Shown here: positions 17,264-25,987 of the stretch, piece after piece
How positions within the stretch are numbered: the stretch's first letter is position 1
Layout: every line of letters starts with the position of its first letter
Made by a program: the position numbers and the translations under genes
Source: Erwinia aphidicola
GTDB lineage: Bacteria; Pseudomonadota; Gammaproteobacteria; Enterobacterales; Enterobacteriaceae
Length of the DNA: 64,000 bases
Assembly (NCBI RefSeq): GCF_014773485.1
Contig: NZ_JACXBP010000012.1
Span: 1-64,000, forward strand
Reading direction: 5' to 3'
Notes under the pieces: generated by a model
Told to the model about the DNA's origin: nothing
The model's database searches: none
The model's input: the letters and a program-made list of their open reading frames with translations, nothing else

Positions 17264-17278
17264 GCACTGTTTTGGTGC
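17264..17278. promoter_or_regulatory. NtrC-type binding site
   Basis: GCACTGTTTTGGTGC is an exact match to the GCACY-N5-GGTGC dyad recalled as the NtrC consensus. It lies five bases after the hpxU stop and about 185 bases before the -12 element of the sigma-54 promoter at 17455, a normal enhancer distance. Confidence 0.65.
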
Positions 17279-17291
17279 TTTGCATGATTTT

Positions 17292-17318
17292 GGGGCGCGC
17301 CATCGCGCCCCATTTTAT
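17292..17318 (+). terminator. Intrinsic terminator after hpxU
   Basis: A perfect eight-pair stem GGGGCGCG / CGCGCCCC with a four-base loop is followed by ATTTTATT. It would separate hpxU from the ABC operon, consistent with the latter having its own promoter. Confidence 0.7.
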
Positions 17319-17454
17319 TCCCCAACTCCTGCCTCTGCCCACCTGTTAATCCGCCGTGCCTTCCGTGTTTTTATTGGCTAATTGCAGGCGAATAAACGCT
17401 TTTTTCTTCCCGCTTACCGCTTAAGACCAAAAATTTATGCAGTGTGCCGCGCGC

Positions 17455-17470
17455 TGGCACATTAGTTGCA
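17455..17470 (+). promoter_or_regulatory. Sigma-54 promoter for the ABC transporter-hpxJK operon
   Basis: TGGCACATTAGTTGCA matches the sigma-54 core TGGCAC-N5-TTGCW exactly, with GG and GC ten bases apart. It lies 55 bases upstream of the binding-protein ATG, and an NtrC-type dyad is present upstream at 17264. Confidence 0.85.
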
Positions 17471-17524
17471 AATAAATTCTTTAAGAATCTTTCGTTTCAT
17501 GATGTATTAACCGGGGAAGTGAAG

Positions 17525-18310
17525 ATGAAAAAAGGTTTACTCGCATTACTGGCTGGCGCCGTGCTGTTCACTCAGACCACCGTGGCGCATGCCGACCAGC
17601 TGCAGGATATTGAAAAGCGTGGCGTTATTCGTATCGCTGTGCCGCAGGACTTCCCACCGTTTGGTTCGGTCGGTACCGATTTACAGCCGCAGGGCTACGA
17701 CATTGATATGGCGAAGTATCTGGCGAAGCAGATGAAACTTAAGTTGCAGCTGGTGCCGGTCACCAGCGCTAACCGCGTTCCCTATCTGCAAACGAATAAG
17801 GTGGATTTGGTCATCTCCAGCCTTGGTAAAAACCCGGAGCGCGAGAAAGTGATCGACTTTAGCCGCGCCTATGCGCCGTTCTTCCTGGGCGTATTTGGCC
17901 CGAAAGATGGCACGTTGAAAGATGCCGCCGAGCTGAGCGGCAAATCCATCGGTGTGACGCGTGGCGCGGTGGAAGATATGGTGCTGACCGGTATTGCGCC
18001 GAAAGACGCCGAGGTGAAGCGTTATGAAGATAACAACACCACGCTCTCCGCTTATCTGTCAGGGCAGGTGCAGTACGTGGCGACCGGTAACCTGGTGGTG
18101 GCCGCGATTTCCCGCCAGAACGCCGACAAAGCGCCGGTGGCAAAATTTATGCTGAAAGACTCACCGTGCTTTATTGGCATGAAGAAAGAAGAACCGGCCC
18201 TGAAGGCCAAAGTTGATGCGCTGATCGAGCAGGCAATTCAGGACAAAACTCTGAACGGCCTCTCTGAACAGTGGTTGAAAGCACCGCTGCCGGCTGACCT
18301 CGGCGCGTAA
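17525..18310 (+). CDS. ABC transporter periplasmic binding protein, polar amino acid/ureide type
   Basis: A 261-residue family-3 solute-binding protein. The signal peptide MKKGLLALLAGAVLFTQT ends near AHA, so the mature protein starts at about Asp25. GYDIDMAKYLAKQMKLKLQL near residue 58 and NRVPYLQTNKVDLVISSLGK are family signatures. The ATG at 17525 follows GGGGAAG; a longer frame lacks a signal peptide at its start. It heads an operon with two permeases, an ATPase, hpxJ and hpxK, so a ureide such as allantoin, allantoate or oxalurate is the likely cargo (inference). Confidence 0.85.
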   Translation: MKKGLLALLAGAVLFTQTTVAHADQLQDIEKRGVIRIAVPQDFPPFGSVGTDLQPQGYDIDMAKYLAKQMKLKLQLVPVTSANRVPYLQTNKVDLVISSLGKNPEREKVIDFSRAYAPFFLGVFGPKDGTLKDAAELSGKSIGVTRGAVEDMVLTGIAPKDAEVKRYEDNNTTLSAYLSGQVQYVATGNLVVAAISRQNADKAPVAKFMLKDSPCFIGMKKEEPALKAKVDALIEQAIQDKTLNGLSEQWLKAPLPADLGA

Positions 18311-18320
18311 GGGCAGACTG

Positions 18321-18986
18321 ATGATGGGGCAACTGAACTTTCCTGCACTGTGGCCCTACTGGCCGGAACTGATTTCCGGCCTGTGGGTGACTATCCAGCT
18401 AACGGTAATGGCAACGGTAGGCGGCGTGGCGCTGGGGATCTTTGGCGCTGCGCTGCGCAGCGGAAAACCGACGGTGCTCAGCCGCATTTGGGGTGTCTAC
18501 GTCGAGCTGATCCGCAACACGCCGTTTGTGGTGCAGCTGTTTTTTATCGTGTTTGGCTTGCCCAATCTCGGCCTGAAACTGACGGCGGGCGAAGCCGCAC
18601 TGCTGGCGATGCTGATTAACCTTGGCGCTTACAGCACGGAAATTATCCGCGCAGGCATTCAGGTGACGCCGAAAGGGCAGTGGGAAGCGGGGCGCGTGCT
18701 CGGCCTGAGCCGCACGCAGACCTTTATCCGCATCGTGCTGCCGCCGTCGTTGAAACGTATTTATCCGGCGCTGGTCAGCCAGTGCATTATCGTGATGCTC
18801 GGTTCGTCGGTGGTGTCGCAGGTCTCTTATGAAGAGCTGACCTTCGCCGCCAACCTGATCCAGTCGCGCACCTTTTTGAGTTTTGAAGTCTACCTGGTGA
18901 CCACGCTGATGTATCTGGCGCTGTCGATTGCCATGCGTCAGCTGCTGCTGGCAGCGGGACGGAAATGGTTTGGGGAGCAGCCATAA
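18321..18986 (+). CDS. Polar amino acid-type ABC transporter permease (first)
   Basis: A 221-residue HisM/GlnP-family inner-membrane permease with about five hydrophobic helices. The motif VELIRNTPFVVQLFFIVFG near residue 58 and the EAA loop EAGRVLGLSRTQTFIRIVLP near 120 contact the ATPase. It begins ten bases after the binding-protein stop. Two Met codons (18321, 18324) are possible starts. It pairs with the next permease to form the channel. Confidence 0.87.
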   Translation: MMGQLNFPALWPYWPELISGLWVTIQLTVMATVGGVALGIFGAALRSGKPTVLSRIWGVYVELIRNTPFVVQLFFIVFGLPNLGLKLTAGEAALLAMLINLGAYSTEIIRAGIQVTPKGQWEAGRVLGLSRTQTFIRIVLPPSLKRIYPALVSQCIIVMLGSSVVSQVSYEELTFAANLIQSRTFLSFEVYLVTTLMYLALSIAMRQLLLAAGRKWFGEQP

Positions 18987-19643
18987 ATGAACACCTTTAC
19001 CGACTGGGACATTCTGCGCAACCTGCTGCTGGCGGCGCGCTGGACTATCGCGCTGTCATTAACCGCCTTTTTCGGCGGCACGCTGGTGGCGCTGCCGCTG
19101 GTGCTGGTGCGCCTCGGCGGGCGCGTCTGGCCTAACCGTTTCATCCGTGGCTATATTGAGCTGTTCCAGGGCACGCCGCTGCTGATGCAGCTGTTCCTCG
19201 CCTTTTTCGGCGTGGCGCTGTTCGGCATCGATGTGTCGCCGTGGACCGCCGCCTCGCTGGCCCTGACCTTTTACACCAGCGCCTTTTTGGTGGATATCTG
19301 GCACGGCAGCATCAAAGCGCTGCCAAAGGGGCAGTGGGAAGCCAGCCGCTGCCTGGGGTTAAGCTTCGGCCAGACGCTGCTGCGCGTGGTGCTGCCGCAG
19401 GCGCTGCGCATCGGGCTGGCCCCGACCGTGGGCTTTGCCGTGCAGGTGGTGAAAGGCACCGCGCTGGCTTCGATAATCGGCTTTATCGAACTGACCAAGG
19501 CGGGCACCATTCTGAATAACGTCACCTATCAACCGTTTAAAGTCTTCGGGCTGGTAGCGCTGGGCTACTTCCTGATGTGTTATCCGCTGTCGCGCTACAG
19601 CCAGTATCTGGAGAAGAAATTCAATGCCGCTCATCACCATTAA
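18987..19643 (+). CDS. Polar amino acid-type ABC transporter permease (second)
   Basis: A 218-residue HisM/GlnP-family permease, paralogous to the preceding one: YIELFQGTPLLMQLFLAFFG near residue 54 and the EAA loop EASRCLGLSFGQTLLRVVLP near 118. Its ATG directly abuts the stop of the first permease and its 3' end overlaps the ATPase gene by 20 bases, so the genes are translated together. Confidence 0.87.
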   Translation: MNTFTDWDILRNLLLAARWTIALSLTAFFGGTLVALPLVLVRLGGRVWPNRFIRGYIELFQGTPLLMQLFLAFFGVALFGIDVSPWTAASLALTFYTSAFLVDIWHGSIKALPKGQWEASRCLGLSFGQTLLRVVLPQALRIGLAPTVGFAVQVVKGTALASIIGFIELTKAGTILNNVTYQPFKVFGLVALGYFLMCYPLSRYSQYLEKKFNAAHHH

Positions 19644-20361
19644 TCAGGTGCAAAAATATTATGGCGACAACCACGTACTGAAAGGCGTGGATCTCGACAT
19701 CGAAATGGGTGAAGTGATCTCGATTATCGGCCGCAGCGGCTCGGGGAAAAGTACCCTGCTGCGCTGCGTCAACGGTCTGGAAGGCTATCAGGAAGGCAGC
19801 ATCAAACTCGGCGGCATGACCATCACCGACCGCGATTCCCAGGCGCGTGACATCAGCCGCTCGATCGGCATGGTGTTCCAGAACTTCAATCTGTTCCCGC
19901 ATATGACCGCGCTGGAAAACGTGATGCTGGCGCCGCGCCGGGTACTGAAAAAAAGCGAAGCCGAGTGCCGCCTGCTGGCTACCCAGATGCTGGAAAAAGT
20001 CGGCCTCGCTGACCGTGTCGATTACTACCCGGCCAACCTTTCCGGCGGCCAGCAGCAGCGCGTGGCGATTGCCCGCGCGCTGGCGATGTCGCCGAAAGTG
20101 CTGTTATGTGATGAAATCACCTCGGCGCTCGACCCGGAGCTGGTGGGTGAGGTGCTGAAAGTGCTGGAACAGCTGGCACAAGAGGGCATGACGCTGATTC
20201 TGGTGACGCACGAAATGAACTTTGCCCGTGAAGTGGGTGACCGCGTGGTGTTTATGCACCAGGGGCGCGTCTGGGAGCAGGGCGACAGCAAAACGGTGTT
20301 CTCCAACCCGCAAACGACAGAACTTAAACAATTTATCTCCTCGGTGCGTGGCCTGAGTTAA
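19624..20361 (+). CDS. Polar amino acid-type ABC transporter ATPase
   Basis: A 245-residue ABC ATPase of the GlnQ/HisP class. Walker A is GRSGSGKST near residue 38, the signature LSGGQQQRVAIARAL near 139, Walker B LLCDEITSALDP near 159 and the switch His in LVTHEMNFAREV. It energises the two upstream permeases. The order SBP-permease-permease-ATPase-aminotransferase-amidohydrolase ties it to ureide use. Confidence 0.9.
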   Translation: MPLITINQVQKYYGDNHVLKGVDLDIEMGEVISIIGRSGSGKSTLLRCVNGLEGYQEGSIKLGGMTITDRDSQARDISRSIGMVFQNFNLFPHMTALENVMLAPRRVLKKSEAECRLLATQMLEKVGLADRVDYYPANLSGGQQQRVAIARALAMSPKVLLCDEITSALDPELVGEVLKVLEQLAQEGMTLILVTHEMNFAREVGDRVVFMHQGRVWEQGDSKTVFSNPQTTELKQFISSVRGLS

Positions 20362-20393
20362 GTGCAACGCGGATGAACAGAAGGATGGAACAG

Positions 20394-21629
20394 ATGGATT
20401 TATCTAAATTTACCCAGATCAACCCGCCGCAGCGCCTGCTGATGGGGCCGGGACCGATTAACGCCGACCCGCGCGTGCTGCGCGCCATGTCCAGCCAGCT
20501 GCTGGGCCAGTACGATCCGGCGATGACGCAGTATATGAACGAAGTGATGGCGCTGTACCGTGGCGTGTTCCGCAGCGAAAACCGCTGGACGATGCTGATC
20601 GACGGCACCTCGCGCGCCGGGATTGAAGCGATCCTGCTGTCGGCGATCCGCCCTGGCGATAAGGTGCTGGTGCCGGTATTTGGCCGCTTTGGCCACCTGC
20701 TGTGTGAAATCGCCCGCCGCTGCCGTGCGGAAGTGCACACCATTGAAGTACCGTGGGGCGAAGTGTTCACCCCGGATCAGATTGAAGATGCGATTAAAAA
20801 AGTGCAGCCGCGCCTGCTGCTGACGGTGCAGGGCGATACCTCCACCACTATGCTGCAGCCGCTGGAAGAGCTGGGCGCCATCTGTAAAAAATATGGCGTG
20901 CTGTTCTACACCGATGCCACCGCCTCGCTGGCCGGTAACGCGCTGGAAACCGATGCCTGGGGGCTGGATGCCGTCTCTGCCGGGATGCAGAAATGCCTTT
21001 GCGGGCCGTCCGGCACCTCGCCCATTACCCTTAGCCCGGCGATGGAAGAGGTTATCCGCAAGCGTAAATGCGTGGAAGAGGGGATCCGCACCGACGCCCA
21101 TCAGGACGGCGTTGACGAGATGATCTACTCCAACTATTTCGATCTCGGCATGATCATGGATTACTGGGGGCCGGAGCGCCTGAACCATCACACCGAAGCC
21201 ACTTCTGCGCTGTTTGGCGCGCGCGAGTGCGCCCGCCTGATCCTCGAAGAGGGGCTGGATAACGGCATCGCCCGCCACAAGCTGCACGGCGACGCGCTGT
21301 TAAAAGGTATTCAGGGCATGGGGCTGGAGACCTTCGGCAACCTGCAGCACAAGATGAATAACGTGCTCGGCGTGATGATCCCGCAGGGCGTCAACGGCGA
21401 CCAGGTGCGCAAGCTGATGCTGGAAGATTTCGGTATTGAGATCGGCACCTCATTTGGCCCGCTGATTGGCAAAGTGTGGCGCATCGGCACCATGGGCTAC
21501 AACGCTCGTAAAGACTGCGTGATGCAGACCCTGAGCGCGCTGGAGTCGGTGCTGACCCACCTTGGTTTCCGTACTCCCCAGGGCGCTGCAATGCAGGCCG
21601 CCTGGGATCACTACAACGGGAGCCGCTAA
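20394..21629 (+). CDS. hpxJ: Ureidoglycine-glyoxylate aminotransferase HpxJ
   Basis: A 411-residue class-V PLP aminotransferase of the alanine-glyoxylate/PucG type. It is expected to transfer the amino group of ureidoglycine to glyoxylate, giving oxalurate and glycine. The PLP lysine is Lys200 in SAGMQKCLCGPSG; LLMGPGPINADPRVL at the N-terminus is characteristic. The ATG at 20394 is chosen because AAGGA lies eight bases upstream; in-frame ATGs at 20373 and 20385 would add a few residues. The stop overlaps the hpxK start (TAATG). Confidence 0.87.
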   Translation: MDLSKFTQINPPQRLLMGPGPINADPRVLRAMSSQLLGQYDPAMTQYMNEVMALYRGVFRSENRWTMLIDGTSRAGIEAILLSAIRPGDKVLVPVFGRFGHLLCEIARRCRAEVHTIEVPWGEVFTPDQIEDAIKKVQPRLLLTVQGDTSTTMLQPLEELGAICKKYGVLFYTDATASLAGNALETDAWGLDAVSAGMQKCLCGPSGTSPITLSPAMEEVIRKRKCVEEGIRTDAHQDGVDEMIYSNYFDLGMIMDYWGPERLNHHTEATSALFGARECARLILEEGLDNGIARHKLHGDALLKGIQGMGLETFGNLQHKMNNVLGVMIPQGVNGDQVRKLMLEDFGIEIGTSFGPLIGKVWRIGTMGYNARKDCVMQTLSALESVLTHLGFRTPQGAAMQAAWDHYNGSR

Positions 21630-22897
21630 TGAACGCCTGCCTGATGAATGCCCCGGCGGCAGCGATTGCCGCCGAGCGCGTTATGTCCCGCTGCGATGCG
21701 CTGGCTGAAATCAGTGAAACCCCGGAATACCTCACCCGCGTCTATCTGTCGCCGGAGCATCTGCGCGCTAACGCGCTGGTCGGCAAGTGGATGAAGGCAG
21801 CGGGCATGCAGGTGTGGCAGGACAGCGTCGGCAATATCTGCGGCCGCTATGAAGGGCAGGAGACGGGTGCCAAAGCGCTGCTGCTTGGCTCACACCTGGA
21901 TACCGTGCGCAATGCCGGGCGCTACGACGGCATGCTCGGCGTGCTGACGGCGATTGAGACCGTGCAGTATCTGCACGATCGCGGTGAGCGCCTGCCGTTA
22001 GCCATTGAGATTATCGGCTTCGCCGACGAAGAGGGCACGCGCTTCGGCATCACCCTGCTCGGCAGCCGTGGCCTGACCGGGACCTGGCCGGAAAGCTGGG
22101 TTACGCATCCGGACGGTAACAGTATTACCGTCGGCCAGGCGATGCGCGATATCGGCCTCAATCCCGATCGCATCTGGCAGGCCGCGCGCGACGCGGAAGA
22201 TTTCGTCGCCTATCTCGAACTGCATATCGAGCAGGGGCCATGTCTTGAGCAAGAGCAGCTGGCGCTGGGGGTGGTGACGGCGATTAACGGCGCACGCCGC
22301 CTTAACTGCCGCTTTACCGGCGAAGCCGGGCACGCCGGGACGGTGCCGATGAGCCATCGCAAAGATGCGCTGGCCGCTGCCGCCGAATGGATGGTGTTTA
22401 TCGAACAGTGCCCGCCGCAGCACAACCCGCAGCTGGTGGCGACGGTCGGCACACTGCAGTGCCATCCGGGGGCGGTGAACGTCATTCCCGGTGAGGTGGC
22501 GCTGACGCTTGATGTGCGCGGCCCGGAAGACCAGGCGCTGAGTGAGCTGCTCTCCGAGCTGCTTACCCAGGGTGAAGCCATTGCCCTGCGCCGTGGCCTG
22601 AGCTTCAGCGCCGAAGAGTATTATCAGATCCCGGCAACGCGCTGTGATGATGCTTTGCAGGCCGCGTTAACCCAGGCGGTCAACAGCGTACAGGGGCGCA
22701 GCCTGTCACTGCCGAGCGGTGCAGGTCACGATGCCATCGCCATCGCCGAGCGCTGGCCGGTGGGCATGCTGTTTGTGCGCTGCGACCGTGGCATCAGTCA
22801 TCATCCGGCAGAGTCGGTGACCACGCAAGATGTGGCGCAGGCGGTGCAGGCCTATGTACAGGCGGTGAATGCGATGGCCTGTAGCCAGTCAGCTTAA
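21629..22897 (+). CDS. hpxK: Allantoate amidohydrolase HpxK
   Basis: A 422-residue M20-family metallohydrolase related to AllC. It converts allantoate to ureidoglycine, ammonia and CO2. Metal-binding motifs are GSHLDTVRNAGRYDG near residue 92, FADEEGTRFG near 132 and LHIEQGPCLEQE near 198; the C-terminal GAGHDAIAIA carries a further His. It overlaps hpxJ by one base, matching the consecutive steps. Confidence 0.9.
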   Translation: MNACLMNAPAAAIAAERVMSRCDALAEISETPEYLTRVYLSPEHLRANALVGKWMKAAGMQVWQDSVGNICGRYEGQETGAKALLLGSHLDTVRNAGRYDGMLGVLTAIETVQYLHDRGERLPLAIEIIGFADEEGTRFGITLLGSRGLTGTWPESWVTHPDGNSITVGQAMRDIGLNPDRIWQAARDAEDFVAYLELHIEQGPCLEQEQLALGVVTAINGARRLNCRFTGEAGHAGTVPMSHRKDALAAAAEWMVFIEQCPPQHNPQLVATVGTLQCHPGAVNVIPGEVALTLDVRGPEDQALSELLSELLTQGEAIALRRGLSFSAEEYYQIPATRCDDALQAALTQAVNSVQGRSLSLPSGAGHDAIAIAERWPVGMLFVRCDRGISHHPAESVTTQDVAQAVQAYVQAVNAMACSQSA

Positions 22898-22936
22898 GGT
22901 CGAGGCGTGCCGCGACCGCCATAACGGAGGCGAATG

Positions 22937-23431
22937 ATGAAGTTAACAGAGTTCAACCAGGCCAGCGCCGCCGCTGCCCGGCACAGTATTGCACACTGCG
23001 TGGCGCTGCCAGACTGGTCCGCCGCGCTGGTGAATGGGCGGCCGTACTCGTCGCTTGATGAGCTGCTGGCTGGGGGCGAGCTGCTGGCGCAGGAGTGGGA
23101 TGGCGCCGCACTCAATCAGGCGCTCTCAGCGCACCCGCGCATCGGCGAGCGTGCGGCAGGCGGCGGGAAAGAAGCCGCGATGTCCGGCAGCGAACAGAGC
23201 CAGGTCAACAGCGCGGATGCCCGGCTGGCAGAGGCGTTACGCGCGGGGAATGCGGCCTATGAACAGCGCTTTGGCCGGGTGTTCCTGATCCGTGCCAAAG
23301 GGCGCAGCGGTGAGCAGATCCTCGCCGAGCTGCAGCGCCGCCTGAACAACCATGCAGAGCAGGAGGTGCGCGAAGCCCTTGCCCAGCTGAGTGAAATCAC
23401 CCTTTTACGACTGCAGGAGGCGTTTCAGTGA
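22937..23431 (+). CDS. hpxQ: OHCU decarboxylase HpxQ
   Basis: A 164-residue 2-oxo-4-hydroxy-4-carboxy-5-ureidoimidazoline decarboxylase, forming S-allantoin, the third step of urate degradation. The family motif with the catalytic His is SAHPRIGER (His66). An ATG three bases earlier is possible, but the GGAGG site at 22926 is better spaced from 22937. Overlaps hpxT by four bases (GTGA). Confidence 0.9.
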   Translation: MKLTEFNQASAAAARHSIAHCVALPDWSAALVNGRPYSSLDELLAGGELLAQEWDGAALNQALSAHPRIGERAAGGGKEAAMSGSEQSQVNSADARLAEALRAGNAAYEQRFGRVFLIRAKGRSGEQILAELQRRLNNHAEQEVREALAQLSEITLLRLQEAFQ

Positions 23432-23763
23432 GCACCATTACCACACATATCCTGGATACCGCGTTGGGCAAACCGGCGGCAGGGGTGACCATCGCCCTTG
23501 AACAGCAGGGCAGCGAAGGCTGGCAGCCGCTGGCCAGTGGCGTCACCAATGGTGATGGCCGCCTGAGCGACCTGACTCCGCAGCCGCTGGCGCCGGGCCA
23601 CTACCGCCTGACGGCAGAGATTGGAGACTATTTTGCCGCCGGCGGGCGTGAAACCCTGTACGTCAATGCGCAGATCAATTTCGTGATTGCCGCCACCGGC
23701 AGCCATTACCACTTACCCTTTGTGATCACCCCGTGGTCGTGGTCCACCTACCGCGGTAGTTAA
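23428..23763 (+). CDS. hpxT: 5-hydroxyisourate hydrolase HpxT
   Basis: A 111-residue transthyretin-like protein that hydrolyses 5-hydroxyisourate to OHCU. Family hallmarks are TTHILDTALGKPAAG with His7, and the C-terminal tetrapeptide YRGS that distinguishes the enzyme from transthyretin. There is no signal peptide. The GTG start overlaps the hpxQ stop, so HpxQ and HpxT, which act in sequence, are translationally coupled. Confidence 0.93.
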   Translation: MSTITTHILDTALGKPAAGVTIALEQQGSEGWQPLASGVTNGDGRLSDLTPQPLAPGHYRLTAEIGDYFAAGGRETLYVNAQINFVIAATGSHYHLPFVITPWSWSTYRGS

Positions 23764-23768
23764 ATCCC

Positions 23769-23841
23769 GGGCGAGGCAAGCCATCGCCCCTACGACGTCT
23801 GTCAGGACGTGTTTTTCGTAGGGGGCAGGCATGCCTGACCC
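23769..23841. repeat. Pair of GTAGGGG-type palindromes
   Basis: Two short palindromes face each other: GGGCGAGGC / GCCATCGCCCCTAC (23769-23793) and GTAGGGGGCAGGCATGCCTG (from 23818, to 23841). Between them ACGTCTGTCAGGACGT forms another hairpin followed by GTTTTT. The CCCCTAC and GTAGGGG ends recur at 29139, 37890, 37898 and 55487. Confidence 0.7.
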
Positions 23842-23870
23842 GTCTTACAGCAAATACAAAAGGCACTATT

Positions 23871-25196
23871 ATGAGCGTCAGGCCAGAAGATACGCGTTAT
23901 CCGGCAGGCAAGGCTTTTGCCTGGGGTTTACAACATGTCCTCACCATGTACGGCGGCATTATTGCGCCGCCGCTGATTATCGGCGCCGCTGCCGGGCTGA
24001 ACGCCGCACAGCTGGGCGTGCTGGTGACGGCTGCACTGTTCGTTAGCGGCTGCGCCACGCTGCTCCAGGCGCTGGGCGTGCCGGGCTTCGGTTCGCGCCT
24101 GCCGCTGGTGCAGGGGGTCTCCTTTGCCGGTGTGGCGACGATGGTGACGCTGGTGACCGGTGGCGGTGGGCTGCCGATGGTGTTTGGCGCGGTGATCGCC
24201 TCCTCGCTGATCGGCCTGCTAATCGCCCCGCTGTTTGCTCACATCATCCGCTTCTTCCCCCCGGTGGTGACCGGGACCGTCATTACGGCGATCGGCCTGT
24301 CGCTGATGCCGGTGGCAGCGCGCTGGGCGATGGGCGGAAATCCGCAGAGCGCAGGCTGGGGTTCGACCAATAATATCGGGCTGGCGGCGGTGACGCTGGT
24401 CATGGTGCTGCTGCTTAACCGCGTCGGCAATGCGGCGGTTAAACGGCTGGCGGTGCTGCTGGCAATGGCGGCAGGCACCGGCATTGCGCTGTTTACCGGG
24501 CAGGCCGATTTCAGTCGGGTGGCGCAGGGCGACTGGCTGGCGCTGCCGGGAATACTCAGCTTCGGCATGCCGGTGTTTGACCTGGCGGCGATAGTTTCGA
24601 TGACGCTGATTGTGCTGGTGCTGCTGACGGAAACCACGGCGGGGCTGATCGCCATCGGCGAGATTGTCGGCACGGATGTGGACGGCAAGCGCATCGCTCG
24701 CGGCCTGCGTGCCGATATGCTGACCAGCGCGCTGGCACCGCTGTTCAACTCCTTCCCGCAGAGTGCCTTTGCGCAAAATATCGGGCTGGTGGCAATGACC
24801 GGGGTGAAAAGTCGCTTTGTCGTTGCGGCGGGCGGGGTGATCCTGGTGCTGCTCGGCTTCTTTCCGCTGCTGGGTAGGGTGGTGGCGGCGATACCGCTGC
24901 CGGTGCTGGGTGGGGCAGGCGTGGTGCTGTTTGGTACCGTGGCGGCCAGCGGGATTCGTACGCTGGCGAAGGTGGACTACAAGGACAATATGAACCTGGT
25001 GATTGTTGCCACCTCGATTGCCTTTGGCATGATCCCGATTGTGATGCCGTCGTTCTACGACCAGTTCCCCGGCTGGGTACGTACCCTTTTCCATTCAGGC
25101 ATCAGCGCCGCATGCCTGGTATCGGTCACATTGAACCTGCTGTTTAACCGGGTAAGCGAAGACGTTGAATATCGTCGGGGCCGATCGCTTCTGTGA
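23871..25196 (+). CDS. NCS2 (NAT) family purine permease, probable urate/xanthine transporter
   Basis: A 441-residue nucleobase:cation symporter-2 protein related to E. coli YgfU and XanP. About 12-14 hydrophobic helices are visible; QHVLTMYGGIIAPPLIIG near residue 21 is typical and QNIGLVAMTGVKSR near 300 is the NAT signature. Urate or xanthine import is the natural role beside hpxQ and hpxT, and it occupies the place of the Klebsiella hpxP permease. It is separated from hpxT by 107 bases of palindromic repeats, so it may have its own promoter. Confidence 0.87.
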   Translation: MSVRPEDTRYPAGKAFAWGLQHVLTMYGGIIAPPLIIGAAAGLNAAQLGVLVTAALFVSGCATLLQALGVPGFGSRLPLVQGVSFAGVATMVTLVTGGGGLPMVFGAVIASSLIGLLIAPLFAHIIRFFPPVVTGTVITAIGLSLMPVAARWAMGGNPQSAGWGSTNNIGLAAVTLVMVLLLNRVGNAAVKRLAVLLAMAAGTGIALFTGQADFSRVAQGDWLALPGILSFGMPVFDLAAIVSMTLIVLVLLTETTAGLIAIGEIVGTDVDGKRIARGLRADMLTSALAPLFNSFPQSAFAQNIGLVAMTGVKSRFVVAAGGVILVLLGFFPLLGRVVAAIPLPVLGGAGVVLFGTVAASGIRTLAKVDYKDNMNLVIVATSIAFGMIPIVMPSFYDQFPGWVRTLFHSGISAACLVSVTLNLLFNRVSEDVEYRRGRSLL

Positions 25197-25219
25197 CCGG
25201 CCCGTGACCGCGCACGAAA

Positions 25220-25987
25220 TTAGAAACTAAAGCTGTCCGCATCGCGCCATGCCGGGAACTTCTCACGGTATTCGCGCACGTTCTCCAGCGACAGGTCGGC
25301 ATCGAGCCGCGCTGGCTGATGCGGTTCACCGGCAGCGAGTATCTCACCCAGCGGGCTGATAATCCGGCTGTCGCCGCTGTACTGATGACCGTTGCCGTCC
25401 GTGCCGACGCGGTTACAGCCGGCAACATACGCCTGATTCTCAATCGCCCGCGCCTGCAACAGCGTCTGCCAGTGCAGCGCGCGCGGTGCCGGCCAGTTAG
25501 CGACGTAGAGCGCCAGGTCATAATCGTTCTGATTACGCGAGAAGACCGGGAAGCGCAGGTCGTAACACACCTGTGGCAGAATGCGCCAGCCGCGCCACTC
25601 GATAACTTCACGCCGCTCGCCCGCCAGGTAGTGCTGGTGCTCGCCCGCCATGCGGAACAGATGGCGCTTGTCGTAGTGATGCACAGTACCGTTTGGCTCG
25701 ACCAGTAAAAAGCGGTTAACCGCGCCTTTTTCCGTCTGCAGTGCGGCGCTGCCCGCCACCATCGCGTGGGCCGCTTTGGCTTTGGCCTGCAGCCAGCTCA
25801 CCACCTGCGCTTCCGGCAGCGAGCTTTTCGCCGCCTCCATCGCAAAACCGGTGGTGAACATCTCCGGCAGGATAATCAGGTCACGGCCGTCGATTCCGGC
25901 CAATAGTTCGTCGAAAAAGCGCAGGTTGGCTGCGCCGTCCATCCACTCCAGCGGTTGCTGAAGTACGGTAATTTTCAAAGTTGACAC
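25220..25987 (-). CDS. yafV: Omega-amidase YafV (nitrilase family)
   Basis: A 255-residue nitrilase-superfamily enzyme matching E. coli YafV. It hydrolyses 2-oxoglutaramate and 2-oxosuccinamate. The Glu-Lys-Cys triad is seen in ILPEMFTTGF (Glu near 42), YDKRHLFRM (Lys near 107) and PQVCYDLRFPVFS (Cys near 140). Its GTG start overlaps the end of the ybdL/mtnE gene, whose transaminase uses glutamine and yields 2-oxoglutaramate, so the pair makes the methionine-forming transamination irreversible. Confidence 0.92.
   Translation of the reverse strand: MSTLKITVLQQPLEWMDGAANLRFFDELLAGIDGRDLIILPEMFTTGFAMEAAKSSLPEAQVVSWLQAKAKAAHAMVAGSAALQTEKGAVNRFLLVEPNGTVHHYDKRHLFRMAGEHQHYLAGERREVIEWRGWRILPQVCYDLRFPVFSRNQNDYDLALYVANWPAPRALHWQTLLQARAIENQAYVAGCNRVGTDGNGHQYSGDSRIISPLGEILAAGEPHQPARLDADLSLENVREYREKFPAWRDADSFSF

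Noticed and set aside
24219..25094. Long antisense frame within the NCS2 permease
   Set aside because: Its His/Arg/Gln-rich product is a typical shadow of a hydrophobic coding sequence; no homology is evident.
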